DNA from: Bacillus sp. FJAT-42376
GTDB lineage: Bacteria > Bacillota > Bacilli > Bacillales > Bacillaceae
Length of the DNA: 64,000 nucleotides
NCBI RefSeq assembly: GCF_003816055.1
Contig: NZ_CP033906.1
Coordinates: 2,852,001 to 2,916,000 of the forward strand
Reading direction: 5' to 3'
A program made the position numbers and the translations under genes. The notes under the pieces are model-generated. The model did no database searches. It was not told the origin of the DNA and saw only the letters and a program-made list of their open reading frames with translations. Each line of letters starts with the position of its first letter. Position 1 is the stretch's first letter. Below, piece after piece: positions 17,301 through 29,689 of this stretch.

Positions 17301-17478
17301 CCAGCGTGTGTCCTGACACATAAACCGCAGATCGGGATAGTTTTTCAAACCGGAATACCGGACCCATTTTTTCAGCAATCTTCATAAGCGATTGTACAGG
17401 TTTTGCCGGATTCAGAAGCGGGAGATGCCCATAGGCTCCCTGTAGCTCCGGCATTGGAATTTGACTCCTCATTGTCAC
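14308..17478 (-). CDS. Bifunctional cytochrome P450/NADPH-P450 reductase (CYP102A type)
   Basis: About 1056 residues, the size of P450 BM3. The N-terminal P450 domain has GLFTSW (the BM3 Phe87 region), the I-helix AGHETTS, the ExxR motif ETLRLWP and the heme ligand in [10 protein letters not shown]. The reductase has an FMN domain from [13 protein letters not shown], an FAD motif RYYSISSSP and NADPH motif [12 protein letters not shown]. It hydroxylates medium- to long-chain fatty acids without a separate partner. A GTG at 17478 has AAGGA 7 nt away; an ATG at 17505 overlapping the regulator stop is the alternative. It forms an operon with the TetR-type gene, like fatR-cyp102 in B. subtilis. 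Confidence 0.96.
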   Translation of the reverse strand: MTMRSQIPMPELQGAYGHLPLLNPAKPVQSLMKIAEKMGPVFRFEKLSRSAVYVSGHTLAAEVSDESRFDKSVSQALQNVRAFSGDGLFTSWTKEPNWKKAHNILLPSFSQRAMKGYHSMMADIAIQLVQKWERLNAGDSIDVADDMTRLTLDTIGLCGFNYRFNSYYRQDFHPFIDSMTGALGEAMSKLQRTETDETYLKEKEKAFQKNIQSMFSLVDQLIAERKQLGKEEWPDDLLSHMLRSIDPESGEGLDDENIRFQIITFLIAGHETTSGLLSFAFYYLLKNPGALKKAQEEADRVLTSSVPAFKEVKKLKYVQMILNETLRLWPTAPAFSLYAKEDDVIGGEYAISKGEEVTILLPQLHRDPSVWGGDADQFKPERFDDMSRIPQHAFKPFGNGQRACIGQQFALHEAALVMGMLLKHFDFTDHTNYELEVKETLTLKPDHFTMKVKSRKPFTGFGVQAEEPPKKETTVAFLQPAEDAHQTPMLVLYGSNMGTSEGLAKELAEKGIRYGFKAEAAPLDAYAGKLPKEGAVVVLSASYNGNPPDNAVKFTDWLEGADPDELEGVHYTVFGCGDRNWASTYQRIPHLIDAAMEAKGAVRVAERGEGDADADFEGDYEAWENQLWASIAARFGIDLPIENTSDGPALSVEFVSGEMAPPIASGYGAITAEVAAVKELQSEESGRSTRHIEFLLPDGIGYKEGGHIGIFPKNSPELVNRVLRRFQLNGHEQLVLSGEGAGTSHLPKGRPVGVRELFTNFVEFQEPVTRSQLKILAAVNVCPPHRMELEAMLERYQEEILAKRVTMLELLEKYMACELSFEQFVGMLPALKPRYYSISSSPETSAGRVSLTVGVLKTAAWSGAGEYNGVASGYLSRLLPGDRVTCFVKEPQSGFERPANPETPLIMVGPGTGISPFRGFLQGRRALKEQGYKLGEAHLYFGCRARKHDYLYEQELIEAEQDGLVTLHTAFSREEGKEKTYVQHLIKENASHLLSLLEKKGHLYICGDGSKMAPAVENVLTEIYQTEKAVSAGEAASWLADLQQQGRFSKDVWAGK

Positions 17479-17501
17479 GTTGCATTCCTTCTTTCTGCTA
17501 T

Positions 17502-18083
17502 TCATTCATGAATTCTGACAGCATCCCAGCAGCTTTCTTCAATCCCTTTTAAAAGTTCGGGAGTTTCTTCAAGGTGGCCGGCCCGTATAAGACGGTGCAG
17601 CTCCAAAAACGCTCCGAACAAAATGGCGATTAAGCCGTTTGCCGGCAAATCGCGGATGAGCTTTTTTGACTTTCCTTCTTCAAAAAAATCGTGGAGAAGG
17701 GAAAGCGCCTGAATGAATTGACCGGTGCTTTTCTCGTTTAAAAACATCGCATGAGCATGAGTTCGAATAAAACAGAGAGCATGCTCATTCTCATTGGTAA
17801 AGGTGACCATTCCGTAAAAAAAATGCTGAAACTGCTTTCTCGGGTCTTCTGATTCCTTTGGATACCCTTTTAAAAGCGTTTCTTCAAATTTGCTCAGGCA
17901 TTGCTGAAACAGCACATTGCCCAAATTCTCTTTATTCTCGAAATAGCGGTAGATCGTACCCGCTCCCACCCCGGCTTTTTTGGCAATCGCCGGAACGGCC
18001 GTGGCGTCGAATCCGCGTTCCGCGAATAAAACAAGTCCTGCGTGCAAGATTTGCGTTTCTTTTCCTGCTGCAGCTGCGGTCAT
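17502..18083 (-). CDS. TetR family regulator, FatR-like
   Basis: A 193-residue repressor. The N-terminal helix-turn-helix contains [34 protein letters not shown], typical TetR; the C-terminal ligand domain is diverse. ATG 18083 follows GGGGGGG at 7 nt; a longer frame to 18233 would cross its own operator. By position and operator it corresponds to FatR, which releases DNA on binding fatty acids or acyl-CoA and so induces the P450. That ligand is inference. Confidence 0.9.
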   Translation of the reverse strand: MTAAAAGKETQILHAGLVLFAERGFDATAVPAIAKKAGVGAGTIYRYFENKENLGNVLFQQCLSKFEETLLKGYPKESEDPRKQFQHFFYGMVTFTNENEHALCFIRTHAHAMFLNEKSTGQFIQALSLLHDFFEEGKSKKLIRDLPANGLIAILFGAFLELHRLIRAGHLEETPELLKGIEESCWDAVRIHE

Positions 18084-18104
18084 ACCCAGTCCCCCCCGAT
18101 GAGC

Positions 18105-18122
18105 GGAATGAACGTTCATTCC
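18105..18122 (-). promoter_or_regulatory. Perfect palindromic TetR operator
   Basis: GGAATGAACGTTCATTCC is an 18-bp perfect palindrome 21 bp upstream of the regulator start. TGAATGA-type arms are used by FadR/FatR regulators of fatty acid genes in Bacillus. Confidence 0.82.
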
Positions 18123-18565
18123 GTCTTTTTCCAGTGTAACGCCGGCGGTGCAGAATCGTGAATAGAGCGTAAGAATGAAAATAAATTGAGTGAAAGAACC
18201 CAGTTTGTTCGTACATTCTGACTTTTCATACAAAATATAGAAAGATATAGAGCAAGTTTTTTAATATGGATGTATTTCTGTGCTGAAAGAGCACAGAGAA
18301 GAACATGGCCATGTCTTAGATCATATTGACCAATGAAATAGACCGCATGAAATTCGATTACGATACGTAAACTCTCATGCCTGATTATTGATAAAGAAAA
18401 ACCAAAGGACTATGTATTAGCTGCTAGCTGCCGGCAAATACGAAAATAATCGTGAATATGAGTTCATCTTATAACCGGAAAATCACTTCAGGTCATTGGA
18501 ATTATATGTTAACGGAATGGAAGAATGGTAAAATAATTCTTACAAACTTAGAGGGGGAAAAGATT
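18123..18565. other. Intergenic region between the TetR-type gene and the DUF6518-like gene
   Basis: No convincing gene. Near 18510-18540 TTAACG and AATAAT are 17 bp apart on the plus strand, a fair promoter for the next gene that supports its TTG start. The rest is featureless. Confidence 0.4.
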
Positions 18566-19144
18566 TTGGTTTGGAGAAGATTTATTGTATTTGCCCTGGT
18601 GATTGGTTTTTTGGCTGGAATCTTTTCAGTAAAGTCTGATCATATCCCTTATTTGGGTGAAGGGGCAGACATTTCTGCTTTTGAAATCATTATGTCGTAT
18701 TTAGCGGTAATGATTAACTCATTGCCAATGTGGTTTATCGCTGCCATGACCGCTGGTTATTGGTTTGGAAGGAATGTCCGGGAAGGGATCTTGCTGGGGG
18801 CGGTTTATACGGTTATGGCCATTACATTTTATTTTGTAATTGGGAGCTTATATGGCCATTCATTGATACAGCTCTCATTTAAAGAACAAATAGGAGTATA
18901 TGCCTTATGGTATGGGGCTTCCCTGGCCGGAGGCTGTATTGGCGGTGCTGCAGGCTACTTATTTAAGAAAACACCTTATGTATTATTCATTCTATTATTT
19001 GGTTTACTCGTCCAATTGGTTATAAACGGGGCAGGAAGCTGGAATAACATCGTTGGGGCTGCGCAGAATATTACCTTCTGTCTAATGAGTGTTTATATCG
19101 TATATTTTTTGCTTGCCGCGTCAAAGAAAAAAGCAGCAGGCTAA
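18566..19144 (+). CDS. Multispanning membrane protein, DUF6518-like
   Basis: A 192-residue protein with about six hydrophobic helices and a GGCIGGAAGYLF glycine-rich segment. TTG 18566 has GAGGGGG 8 nt upstream; the longer frame from 18452 has no ribosome site. The family assignment is tentative. Function unknown. Confidence 0.72.
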   Translation: MVWRRFIVFALVIGFLAGIFSVKSDHIPYLGEGADISAFEIIMSYLAVMINSLPMWFIAAMTAGYWFGRNVREGILLGAVYTVMAITFYFVIGSLYGHSLIQLSFKEQIGVYALWYGASLAGGCIGGAAGYLFKKTPYVLFILLFGLLVQLVINGAGSWNNIVGAAQNITFCLMSVYIVYFLLAASKKKAAG

Positions 19145-19200
19145 AACACATGTTTATCCGTATAATCCGGACCGATACGAAACCCGTTTGCCGAATAGAA

Positions 19201-19232
19201 GGCGCTATCGAATGTTCGATAGCGCCTAAAAA
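19201..19232. terminator. Bidirectional terminator
   Basis: GGCGCTATCGA and TCGATAGCGCC form a perfect 11-bp stem with loop ATGT, followed by TAAAAAAG, between convergent genes. Confidence 0.7.
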
Positions 19233-19300
19233 AGTTCCAGTCCACTATGCATGAGCCGTTCCTGAATTGGCCTGGCTTTAGGAGTCATATATGGTGATTT

Positions 19301-20089
19301 TTACTTTTTATTAAATGCATTCCCTGCAATCTTCTCAACCAGCCCCGGGACGATTTGATACATTGTGCTTCCCGCGTTCATCCATCTCGGCAGATTAATT
19401 TCCCGCTTGTATTTCAATATGGATCCAGTGACCTTTTCCGCCACATAGTCAGGCGTGAGCATCCACCTCTCCACGTTTTTTGTATATTCGCCGCTTTCAT
19501 CCGCCGTTTCAAAGAAATCGGTTTTAATCGGGCCTGGATTAACCGTGGTTACTTTTATATTCGTACCGGTGCATTCCATACGCAGACTGTTCGAAAACCC
19601 AAGCACTGCATGCTTAGTGGCGGCATACAGACTGGATTTCGGCGTGGCAATTTTCCCTGCCTGGGAAGCAATGTTGATAATATGGCCGCTGCCTTGCTCC
19701 TTCATAATAGGAAGCACCGCCTTCGTACAGGCAATCAAACCAAACACATTTACTTTAAACATCCCTTCCATCTCTTCCAGGGTGGATTCATCCACTGTTT
19801 TAAACACTCCAAAACCGGCGTTATTGACTAATACATCGATTCGTCCTGTCTTTGCCATCAGCTGCCTGAAAACAGATTGAACAGAGGCCGTATCCGAGAC
19901 ATCCAGTTTCGCATACAGAGCTTCTGTTCCGTATGCTTTTTTAAGCTCCTCTGCAAGCGTTTGAAGCCGGTCTTCTCTCCTCGCAAGCAGCACGGGGACT
20001 GCTCCGGCAGCCGCGGTTTTTCTGGCCATTGCTTCTCCAATTCCGCCAGAGGCTCCCGTAATAAAAACAACTTTATTTTTCAGTTCCAT
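19301..20089 (-). CDS. yqjQ: Short-chain dehydrogenase YqjQ
   Basis: A 262-residue classical [11 protein letters not shown] is near residue 12, NNAGFG near 90, Ser in INIASQ and YAATK as the active site near 156. Position after yqjP matches B. subtilis yqjPQ. ATG 20089 lies 11 bp after the yqjP stop, so the two are an operon. The substrate is unknown. Confidence 0.9.
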   Translation of the reverse strand: MELKNKVVFITGASGGIGEAMARKTAAAGAVPVLLARREDRLQTLAEELKKAYGTEALYAKLDVSDTASVQSVFRQLMAKTGRIDVLVNNAGFGVFKTVDESTLEEMEGMFKVNVFGLIACTKAVLPIMKEQGSGHIINIASQAGKIATPKSSLYAATKHAVLGFSNSLRMECTGTNIKVTTVNPGPIKTDFFETADESGEYTKNVERWMLTPDYVAEKVTGSILKYKREINLPRWMNAGSTMYQIVPGLVEKIAGNAFNKK

Positions 20090-20100
20090 GTTCCACCATC

Positions 20101-21060
20101 CTAAGCAAAATACATTCGGTTTTCGTTTGAGCCGTCCGATGCTATCTTACCTAGTTTTTCTAGATAATCCAACTGCGCAACGGTTTCAGACATGGTAAGC
20201 ATCAGCTCTTTATGAAAAACAGTCGGAAATAATTCTGTACATACCTGAAAAGCAGTCATCTGTTTTTCAGCAAGCATTTTGCGGACTTCCTCAGCCCGGT
20301 CCGCCTGCCGTTTTCTTCTGTAATGAATCAATTCATGTGCATTTTCGATTACTTCCCCATGGCCTGAGTATACCTTTGAAATCGGCAGATGGAGCAGCTT
20401 TTCAAACGTGTCATTGAATTGCAGCTGCGGTTTTGGCCTCTCCGTTCCTTCCATTGGAGGTTCGAGAAGCGGATTGGCGGAAATTTTCTTCAATAGGACG
20501 TCACCTCCAAAAAGGACCCCGTCTGCCTCCCTGTACAGAGCAATATGCGTCTGGGCATGGCCAGGCGTTTCGATGACGCGAAACCCGTCCATTCCAGGGA
20601 CATGGTCTCCGCCTTTAACGGTCTGATCGAGCGAAACGGTACAGGAAAAAGCGAGAGAGCGTTCCAGATTCTTAATGTATTTGAGGAAAACCGGATCCAC
20701 TCCAAACTCCATCAGCAGCCCGTGGAAAAATGCTTTTTGAGTTTCTATGAATTCCCTGTCTCTGGAAAGCCACGGCTCATTATAGGGATGTCCGACAAAC
20801 CGGGCCCCTTTTAATTCATCGAGCAGACCGACGTGGTCCGGGTGATGGTGGGTTACAATCACCTGTTCAATATCCTCAAGCCGGTATCCGGCCTTTTCCA
20901 CTTGAGTCTTTAAAGAGACCAGCGCTTCCTCCGTCTTCGGCCCTGCATCAATTAGTGTCAGGGATTCTCCTTTATACAGATAGGCATTGATGTCTCCTAC
21001 CGGAAACGGAGTTGGGATTGGCAGCATGATGATGGATTCCTGATTTCGTTCTGTCTTCAT
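20101..21060 (-). CDS. yqjP: Metallo-beta-lactamase fold hydrolase YqjP
   Basis: A 319-residue MBL-fold protein. The metal motif [10 protein letters not shown] (HxHxDH) is near residue 70, with further ligands in ETPGHAQTH and in the SGHGEVI segment. A C-terminal winged-helix-like tail follows, as in LACTB2/YqjP proteins. It probably hydrolyses a thioester or phosphoester. AGGGGCG precedes ATG 21060. Confidence 0.9.
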   Translation of the reverse strand: MKTERNQESIIMLPIPTPFPVGDINAYLYKGESLTLIDAGPKTEEALVSLKTQVEKAGYRLEDIEQVIVTHHHPDHVGLLDELKGARFVGHPYNEPWLSRDREFIETQKAFFHGLLMEFGVDPVFLKYIKNLERSLAFSCTVSLDQTVKGGDHVPGMDGFRVIETPGHAQTHIALYREADGVLFGGDVLLKKISANPLLEPPMEGTERPKPQLQFNDTFEKLLHLPISKVYSGHGEVIENAHELIHYRRKRQADRAEEVRKMLAEKQMTAFQVCTELFPTVFHKELMLTMSETVAQLDYLEKLGKIASDGSNENRMYFA

Positions 21061-21257
21061 TTTTTATCGCCCCTATTATTATTTTTCTATAGAAAATACC
21101 GTGATGAAAGAGAGGACATTCTATATTCAGTCCCCCATGGCCGGGTCATTTAGAGTCTTTTTCACTGCGGCCTGCTATGTATAATCTAAGTTTACCGTGC
21201 CAGCGCCGCCTTGTCATTATATTCAAATAATTCGGATAAATAATTTTTCCAAGCCTA

Positions 21258-21287
21258 TTGACATTGGCTTGTCCTCCCTTGCATAAT
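21258..21287 (+). promoter_or_regulatory. SigA promoter of the proI leader
   Basis: TTGACA at 21258-21263 and CATAAT at 21282-21287 are 18 bp apart, about 280 bp upstream of proI and just before the T-box leader. Confidence 0.75.
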
Positions 21288-21292
21288 GGAGT

Positions 21293-21545
21293 ACAAATAT
21301 AAACGAGATATCGGAATAAGCGATGATCAGGACCAGTACATCCAGTAATGGCGAAAGAGAGCGCAGTTCACCGGCTGAAAGACTGCGCAGCCCGCTTGCG
21401 GATCGAACCTACCCTGCCAGCTGTTAGGAAAACCTAAACGCGGCCCGCGTTACAGGCACTTGAGCTGGGTGCTGAATTGCGCCAACTAAGGTGGTACCGC
21501 GGAACCTTTCCGTCCTTTTTTAAAGGACGGAAAGGTTTTTTTATT
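21293..21545 (+). ncRNA. T-box leader, proline-specific, with terminator
   Basis: The leader has the AGTA region (CCAGTACATCC), the GGCGAAAGAGAGCGC turn, and the conserved T-box AAGGTGGTACCGCGGAA at 21488-21504. In the specifier region GAACCTACC, CCT at 21408-21410 (a proline codon followed by A) is the likely specifier. AACCTTTCCGTCCTTT/AAAGGACGGAAAGGTT then T7 at 21503-21545 is the terminator. Uncharged tRNA-Pro should turn on proI. The downstream gene agrees with the codon. Confidence 0.93.
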
Positions 21546-21570
21546 TTTAGCTAAAAAAGGAGGATGGATT

Positions 21571-22410
21571 ATGATGAGAATAGGAATACTTGGCGCCGGA
21601 TCCATGGCAGAAGCAATGATTTCAGGGTTAATAAGCGGGAATGTCGTCCGCCCTGATCAAATATCTGTCATCAACCGGAGCGACCGGAGCAAGCTGTTAT
21701 ATATCCAGGATCAATATGGAGTAAATGTTTCAGAGAATAAAGAAGAGCTGCTGGCCTGTTCAGACGTCATCATCCTGGCCATGAAACCAAAGGATGCGCA
21801 AGAGGCCATTCTTTCCATCCGTCCATATGTGAAAAAGCAGCTCTTTCTTTCCGTACTGGCCGGTATTACGATCCAGACCATCCAGAAGCTGCTCGGAAAA
21901 AAAGCACCGGTCATCCGTGCGATGCCGAATACATCCGCTGCCATTCAGATGTCCGCAACGGCCATTTCTCCGAGTGAAGAAGTAACCATGCATCAGTTAA
22001 AAATAGCGAAACATCTTTTTGAAACGATCGGCATGGTCGCTGTCGTTGAAGAACACAGACTTGATGCGGTTACAGCACTTTCCGGAAGCGGTCCTGCCTA
22101 TGTCTATTATTTTATTGAAGCTATGGAACATGCGGCCAGCGAAGTCGGCCTTGACAAGGATATTGCCAAAAGCCTGATTCTCCAGACGCTTGCGGGTGCA
22201 TCTGAAATGCTGATGCAATCCGATAAACAGGCTGCTCAATTGCGGAGGGAGGTAACCAGTCCCGGAGGAACAACAGAGGCGGGAATTGAAAAACTGAAGG
22301 ACTGCCGGTTTCATGAGGCAATCGTTGCTTGCGTGAAAAAAGCTGCTGAGCGTTCTGTTGAATTGCAGGCACTGGTTTCGAAGGAGGAAAAGAAAATCAG
22401 AAAAGCATGA
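21571..22410 (+). CDS. proI: Pyrroline-5-carboxylate reductase ProI
   Basis: A 279-residue enzyme that makes proline from pyrroline-5-carboxylate with NAD(P)H, the last biosynthetic step. The N-terminal Rossmann motif GAGSMAEA is near residue 7; the C-terminal dimer domain carries ALSGSGPAYVYYF and REVTSPGGTTEAG, diagnostic of P5CR. GGAGGATGGATT precedes ATG 21571. It is controlled by the proline T-box. It matches the yqjO/proI place in B. subtilis. Confidence 0.96.
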   Translation: MMRIGILGAGSMAEAMISGLISGNVVRPDQISVINRSDRSKLLYIQDQYGVNVSENKEELLACSDVIILAMKPKDAQEAILSIRPYVKKQLFLSVLAGITIQTIQKLLGKKAPVIRAMPNTSAAIQMSATAISPSEEVTMHQLKIAKHLFETIGMVAVVEEHRLDAVTALSGSGPAYVYYFIEAMEHAASEVGLDKDIAKSLILQTLAGASEMLMQSDKQAAQLRREVTSPGGTTEAGIEKLKDCRFHEAIVACVKKAAERSVELQALVSKEEKKIRKA

Positions 22411-22528
22411 ACACCTTTCGGTTCAGACTGCTTGCGCGGGGCAAAAAACTCCTATTGAAGCACCCCGATGCAGGATTTTTACGAAAGTAAAAAGCAGCCC
22501 AGAGGACTGCCCGCAAAACCGGTTTCTT

Positions 22529-23503
22529 TTACCTTACTTCCAATAAAACCTTCCCGGTACTCATCCGGCTTTCAATTAAATCGTGAGCCGCCCCTGCCTG
22601 TTCAAGAGGGAATCGGTCGCCGATTTCGATATTCAGCACCCCTTCTTCATAGAGCGAAAATACCTTTTCAGCCGTATTCTGCAATAGATGAGGACGTTTT
22701 TTGCGCGTTGTCCCAAAGCTAAAGCCTAAAACGGACCGGCAGCTGGAATGAAGATCGGATGTTTTAAATTGGCCGGCTTCTCCGCCTGCATTTCCAAAAT
22801 GAACAAGGCGGCCATAAGGAGCGAGACATGTCAGGCTTTTCTCTGAAATCTCGCCTGAAACGGAGTCCAAAATAACATCAGCGCCAGCGCCGTCCGTGTA
22901 TTCGTTTACAACCGGTGCAAAGTCTTCACTTTCCAGACAAATCACATGATCAGCTCCGGCTTGATAGGCTGCTTTGATTTTCTCTGCCCTGCCCACCGTT
23001 CCGATGACTTGGGACGCACCTAACCGTTTAGCCAGTTTGATTGCCGTCGTGCCAATCCCTCCTGCAGCCGCATGAATCAGAACGGTTTCACCCGGCTGAA
23101 GCCTGCCGACGTCCGCCAGCAGCTGATAGGAAGTAAAGGAGACAACCGGAAACGCAGCCGCTGTGCTCCAATCCATCGTTTCAGGTATGGCAAAGGTAAG
23201 CTGTTCATCTGCCACAGCAAACTCTGCATAGGAGCCGCCGGAAGGGAACGCAATTACACGCTGTCCAGGCTGGAACCTTGTTACACCTTCGCCGGTTCCC
23301 ACTACTGTTCCCGCTAAATCAAGTCCGGGTATGTAAGGAAGTTTCGCTCCTTTCTTGCCGTATCTTCCTTTAATATCGGCGAAATTGACACTCGTTTTTT
23401 CGACTTGTATGAGCACCTGATGAGCTGCCGGTTCCGGAGTTTCCCATTCAGCGTATTTCATGTTCTCTGTGCTTCCGAATTCTTCTACAATGATTGCTTT
23501 CAA
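22529..23503 (-). CDS. Quinone oxidoreductase-like MDR protein
   Basis: A 324-residue zinc-free medium-chain dehydrogenase. The N-terminal GroES-like domain has PYIPGLDLAGTVVGTGEGV; the NADPH Rossmann motif is AAAGGIGTTAIKLAK near residue 145. No structural zinc cysteines are visible, as expected of NADPH:quinone reductases. The start is TTG 23503 with AAGGGGGC upstream. It is not part of the recalled yqj order and may be an insertion. Confidence 0.88.
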   Translation of the reverse strand: MKAIIVEEFGSTENMKYAEWETPEPAAHQVLIQVEKTSVNFADIKGRYGKKGAKLPYIPGLDLAGTVVGTGEGVTRFQPGQRVIAFPSGGSYAEFAVADEQLTFAIPETMDWSTAAAFPVVSFTSYQLLADVGRLQPGETVLIHAAAGGIGTTAIKLAKRLGASQVIGTVGRAEKIKAAYQAGADHVICLESEDFAPVVNEYTDGAGADVILDSVSGEISEKSLTCLAPYGRLVHFGNAGGEAGQFKTSDLHSSCRSVLGFSFGTTRKKRPHLLQNTAEKVFSLYEEGVLNIEIGDRFPLEQAGAAHDLIESRMSTGKVLLEVR

Positions 23504-23718
23504 ATGTGCAGCCCCCTTGTTTATGTATCTTCTTTTATTTTATTCCGTTTTCCTTTTTAAGTAAATATTTAGAAACTCATTTGGTGCCTCCGCGATTCAA
23601 TTTTCAGCAAGTACAGCCGGAATCATTAGAGAATCTGACAGCTGGTCAGCCGGTATGTTTAGTTCTTCCTGCACGTATATCGGGCCCATTCTCCTCTCAT
23701 TCTCAGCAAGGGGATAAA

Positions 23719-23748
23719 AAGGAGCTGCAGCCCGGGCGGCTCAGCTCC
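23719..23748 (-). terminator. Terminator after yqjN
   Basis: On the minus strand AAGGAGCTGA and CAGCTCCTT form a stem followed by TTTTA. Confidence 0.7.
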
Positions 23749-23753
23749 TTCTC

Positions 23754-25382
23754 TCATTTCTTCTTCCAATTGAAAAATTCCTCAATACTCTTTTCCAAAA
23801 TTCCGGGAAGCTGCCCGAATGAATATGGCAAATAGAGGCGTTCTGTCCATTGGTGCGCATCCCGGCCAACCGGACCGATATTAATAACCGGCATGTTCAG
23901 TTCCTTGATTTCCCGAACCGGCAGGATGTAATCTTTCCCATAAACCGGGAGACTTCCAGTGAGCTTCGCTAATGAGTCATCGGTTTCATTCAGCTGCAGG
24001 AAGCTTAAATCAGATAATCCCGGGAAATACACTTGCCTTTTTAGCGATATTCCATACTGTTTCGCCAAATTGGATGCATAATCAGCCATATGGCGGATCA
24101 TTCGGTCATCATTGGAGGAAACAGCCGGATAAAAAGGCGGGCCGTAGAAAAGAACAATCATCGGGGAAAGCTCTTTGCACAGTCCTGCCAGCTCGGCCGT
24201 AATGCGGATTGAGGCATGGCGTCCATCTGATTCTCCGGCGGATTCTGTTTCAAGGTTTGCCATTCTCCGTTCGACTTCCTGCTTTCCTGCCTTGTCCACC
24301 GCGTAAATATAAAGCTCTTCATAGCTCATAACTCTGACCGAAAATGGGTCGGGCTTGTACGGAACTTTTTCGGAATAAGCTTTTGCTCTCTTTATGTAGT
24401 GTGCTTCAATCTCTTTGGCCGCAGCTTTTGCGGAATCCAAAAGCATGGAATGAAGCTCTTCAAGCGGCCGTTTCATTGTCAGGACATTAAAAAGAGATAC
24501 AGCAATATGGGGAATCTGCACAGAATACTCCTCTTTCAAATCCTTTTGAAGAAGGCTTGTCGGCGGAGGCGTCACCTCTCCTTCCACCGTTTCGCAGTAT
24601 TCATCATTCAATTCGAGCTGCTCGCTGATTTTGGAGGCCATCAAATTGGCGTTTAAACCGGAAAACGGTTCACCGACATGGGTCTCCTTCCCATAGCAAA
24701 GGAATCCGGGTAAAACTTTCCCAATCGATCCGGTATATAAATAGTAATCAGGATCATTCGGATATTTTGTAAACATTGGTTCTGAATTGATGCACGCTGC
24801 GTACTCAAGGTGATGCTTTTCTTTAAGTTCGTTCAAGGCATGAACGGCAGCAAGCATTCCTTCAGAGTTCACTTCTTCATCCGGTACGGTCAGGAGCAGC
24901 AGGTTCCCGTCAAACGGATTGTGCATGGCCTTCTCAAGCACACCCATTTGAACCGCAAGCCCTGCTTTCATATCCATCGTGCCCCTTCCAAAAAGCCAGT
25001 CTCCGCTCTCGAGCTCTTTTTGGACTTGTTCAGGCAGCCATTCCTTTTTCTCTTCTAGCATATGAGTCAGCTCGTTCGGGCGGAACGCAAGATGCCGGAG
25101 TTCTCCGTAATCAATGACTTCGACCGTATCAAAATGACTTAATAAAACGAGCGTTTTATTTGTTTTTCCTTTTACGAGGGCTGTCAAAAACCGCCTTCCG
25201 TCTTTAAGAGGGTGAAGTGTCAGCAAATCCGGATTTTGGCTAAAATAATTTTTCTGGTTCAGCAAATACTGAACATATTCAGGAAAAGAGGCTTCTCCGG
25301 GAGTGCCGGTGACACTGTCATATTCAACCAGTTTTGATAAAAGTTCGGTTAGTTGGGCCTTCGACTGCCATAATGATTTCAT
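23754..25382 (-). CDS. yqjN: M20 family peptidase/RocB-like protein YqjN
   Basis: A 542-residue M20 metallohydrolase. Zinc-site segments are VLLSHFDTVE, GRGTMDMKAG and TVPDEEVNSEG. It is longer than common M20 enzymes and resembles RocB (arginine utilisation) and B. subtilis YqjN, which sits between proI and namA. ATG 25382 follows GGAGGG; the first frame start at 25403 lacks a site. It probably deacylates or cleaves an amino-acid derivative. Confidence 0.9.
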   Translation of the reverse strand: MKSLWQSKAQLTELLSKLVEYDSVTGTPGEASFPEYVQYLLNQKNYFSQNPDLLTLHPLKDGRRFLTALVKGKTNKTLVLLSHFDTVEVIDYGELRHLAFRPNELTHMLEEKKEWLPEQVQKELESGDWLFGRGTMDMKAGLAVQMGVLEKAMHNPFDGNLLLLTVPDEEVNSEGMLAAVHALNELKEKHHLEYAACINSEPMFTKYPNDPDYYLYTGSIGKVLPGFLCYGKETHVGEPFSGLNANLMASKISEQLELNDEYCETVEGEVTPPPTSLLQKDLKEEYSVQIPHIAVSLFNVLTMKRPLEELHSMLLDSAKAAAKEIEAHYIKRAKAYSEKVPYKPDPFSVRVMSYEELYIYAVDKAGKQEVERRMANLETESAGESDGRHASIRITAELAGLCKELSPMIVLFYGPPFYPAVSSNDDRMIRHMADYASNLAKQYGISLKRQVYFPGLSDLSFLQLNETDDSLAKLTGSLPVYGKDYILPVREIKELNMPVINIGPVGRDAHQWTERLYLPYSFGQLPGILEKSIEEFFNWKKK

Positions 25383-25549
25383 CTTATTCCCTCCATTCCT
25401 CATTTGAATTCATTGTATAGAATAATCGAATAATTTCAACAGCCTGGAGCAGAAAAACTTTCTATACCCTTTCTTCCGGGCAGATAAAGTGACTTGAAGA
25501 AATAACGCTGGTATACTTTTTTTGAATTTATTTCATGGAGGCGAAAATC

Positions 25550-26569
25550 TTGAATCGAAAGTTATTTGAACCATATAAAATAAAAGATGTAGAACTGAAA
25601 AACCGGATTGTTATGTCTCCGATGTGCATGTATTCATCCATGAACGAGGACGGAAAGCTCGAAAGCTTCCACCGCACCCATTATGTGAGCCGTGCAGCAG
25701 GCCAGACCGGTCTGATTATGCTTGAAGCGACTGCGGTGACACCACAGGGACGAATTTCTCCGAACGATCTTGGCATTTGGAGTGATGAGCATACAGAGGG
25801 ATTTGCAAGCCTTGTAAAAGAAATCAAAAGCTACGGAGCCAAAACCGCTATCCAGCTTGCTCATGCGGGACGAAAAGCTGTATTAGAAGAAGAAATTGCC
25901 GCTCCGACTGCTATCCCTTTTAATGAAAACTCCAAAAGGCCAGTAGCGATGACGAAAGAAGCAATCGGGGAAACCATCCTTGCCTTCCGTGAGGGAGCCC
26001 GCCGAGCAAAAGAAGCCGGATTTGATATCATTGAACTTCATGGTGCGCACGGCTATCTAATCAATCAATTTTTATCCCCCTTATCCAATCATCGAGACGA
26101 TGAATACGGTGGTTCAGCAGAGAACCGCTACCGCTTCCTTAAAGAAGTAATTGACGCAGTTAAAGAAGTATGGACCGGTCCGATCTTCGTCCGTGTATCT
26201 GCAACGGATTATCATCCAGAAGGACTGACACCGGATGATCATGTGGTATTTGCGAAATGGATGAAAGAACAGGGCATCGACTTGATCGATGTCAGCTCTG
26301 GGGCTCTTGTGCCGGCAGATATTCCAGTTTACCCCGGCTATCAAGTTCCATTTGCAGAAAAAATCCGCCGCGAAGCTCAAATAGCAACGGGAGCAGTCGG
26401 TATGATCACACACGGACTTCAAGCAGAGGAAATTTTGCGAAGCGAACGTGCAGACTTGGTTTTCTTGGCACGCGAACTTCTGCGTGACCCTTACTGGCCG
26501 AGAACTGCTGCTGAACAGCTTGGGATTTCCATTGAATCTCCTGTTCAATATGAGCGCGGCTGGAAGTAA
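25550..26569 (+). CDS. namA: NADPH dehydrogenase NamA (YqjM), Old Yellow Enzyme
   Basis: A 339-residue FMN flavoprotein reducing activated C=C bonds of enals, enones and nitro compounds. The N-terminal MSPMCMYSS contains the active-site Cys of the YqjM class; QLAHAGRK and [25 protein letters not shown] are OYE hallmarks. TTG 25550 follows ATGGAGG at 8 nt, the length of the B. subtilis enzyme; an ATG at 25535 has no ribosome site. A terminator follows. Confidence 0.95.
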   Translation: MNRKLFEPYKIKDVELKNRIVMSPMCMYSSMNEDGKLESFHRTHYVSRAAGQTGLIMLEATAVTPQGRISPNDLGIWSDEHTEGFASLVKEIKSYGAKTAIQLAHAGRKAVLEEEIAAPTAIPFNENSKRPVAMTKEAIGETILAFREGARRAKEAGFDIIELHGAHGYLINQFLSPLSNHRDDEYGGSAENRYRFLKEVIDAVKEVWTGPIFVRVSATDYHPEGLTPDDHVVFAKWMKEQGIDLIDVSSGALVPADIPVYPGYQVPFAEKIRREAQIATGAVGMITHGLQAEEILRSERADLVFLARELLRDPYWPRTAAEQLGISIESPVQYERGWK

Positions 26570-26586
26570 TAAATGATATCAATTTC

Positions 26587-26625
26587 AAAAGCTTTTCCTC
26601 ATTCAAGGGGGAAAGCTTTTTTTTA
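26587..26625 (+). terminator. Terminator after namA
   Basis: AAAAGCTTTTCCTC and GGGGGAAAGCTTTT form a stem followed by a run of T. Confidence 0.85.
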
Positions 26626-26680
26626 TTCCCGCCTCTTTCTATCCTTCCTAGTAAAAGACCAAGCACTTTGGTAATAGCTG

Positions 26681-26689
26681 CATACAATA
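26681..26689 (+). promoter_or_regulatory. Possible SigK -10 element for the collagen-like gene
   Basis: CATACAATA fits the mother-cell SigK -10 consensus CATANNNTA. No clear -35 is at the right distance. Late mother-cell expression would suit a spore surface protein. Confidence 0.35.
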
Positions 26690-26766
26690 TGGTGTATTTT
26701 TACTATTAAAGGAGAGATACGAAACATCTATTACACCCCTATAAGAAAAGAAGGAGGTATGTAGGA

Positions 26767-29488
<2,722 letters not shown>

Positions 29489-29543
29489 TGATGGATTCCC
29501 GTTTTCACTTGAAGTTCTAAACCTTGTGCATACGATCCTATAT

Positions 29544-29588
29544 GGCAAACCTCCAGATACGCATGGCGTCGGAGGTTTGCCTCTTTTT
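29544..29588 (+). terminator. Terminator after the collagen-like gene
   Basis: GGCAAACCTCC and GGAGGTTTGCC form an 11-bp stem followed by TCTTTTT. Confidence 0.85.
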
Positions 29589-29629
29589 AATCTTTCATAT
29601 GCCGGTAAAGAGAGATAAGCCCGAGCACA

Positions 29630-29663
29630 AAAAAAAACACTAGTATGAGAACCAGTGTTCCTT
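29630..29663 (-). terminator. Terminator after the glucosaminidase gene
   Basis: On the minus strand AACACTGG and CTAGTGTT form a stem followed by nine T. Confidence 0.65.
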
Positions 29664-29689
29664 GGCGGAGCTCTTATTCAGCCGGACGC

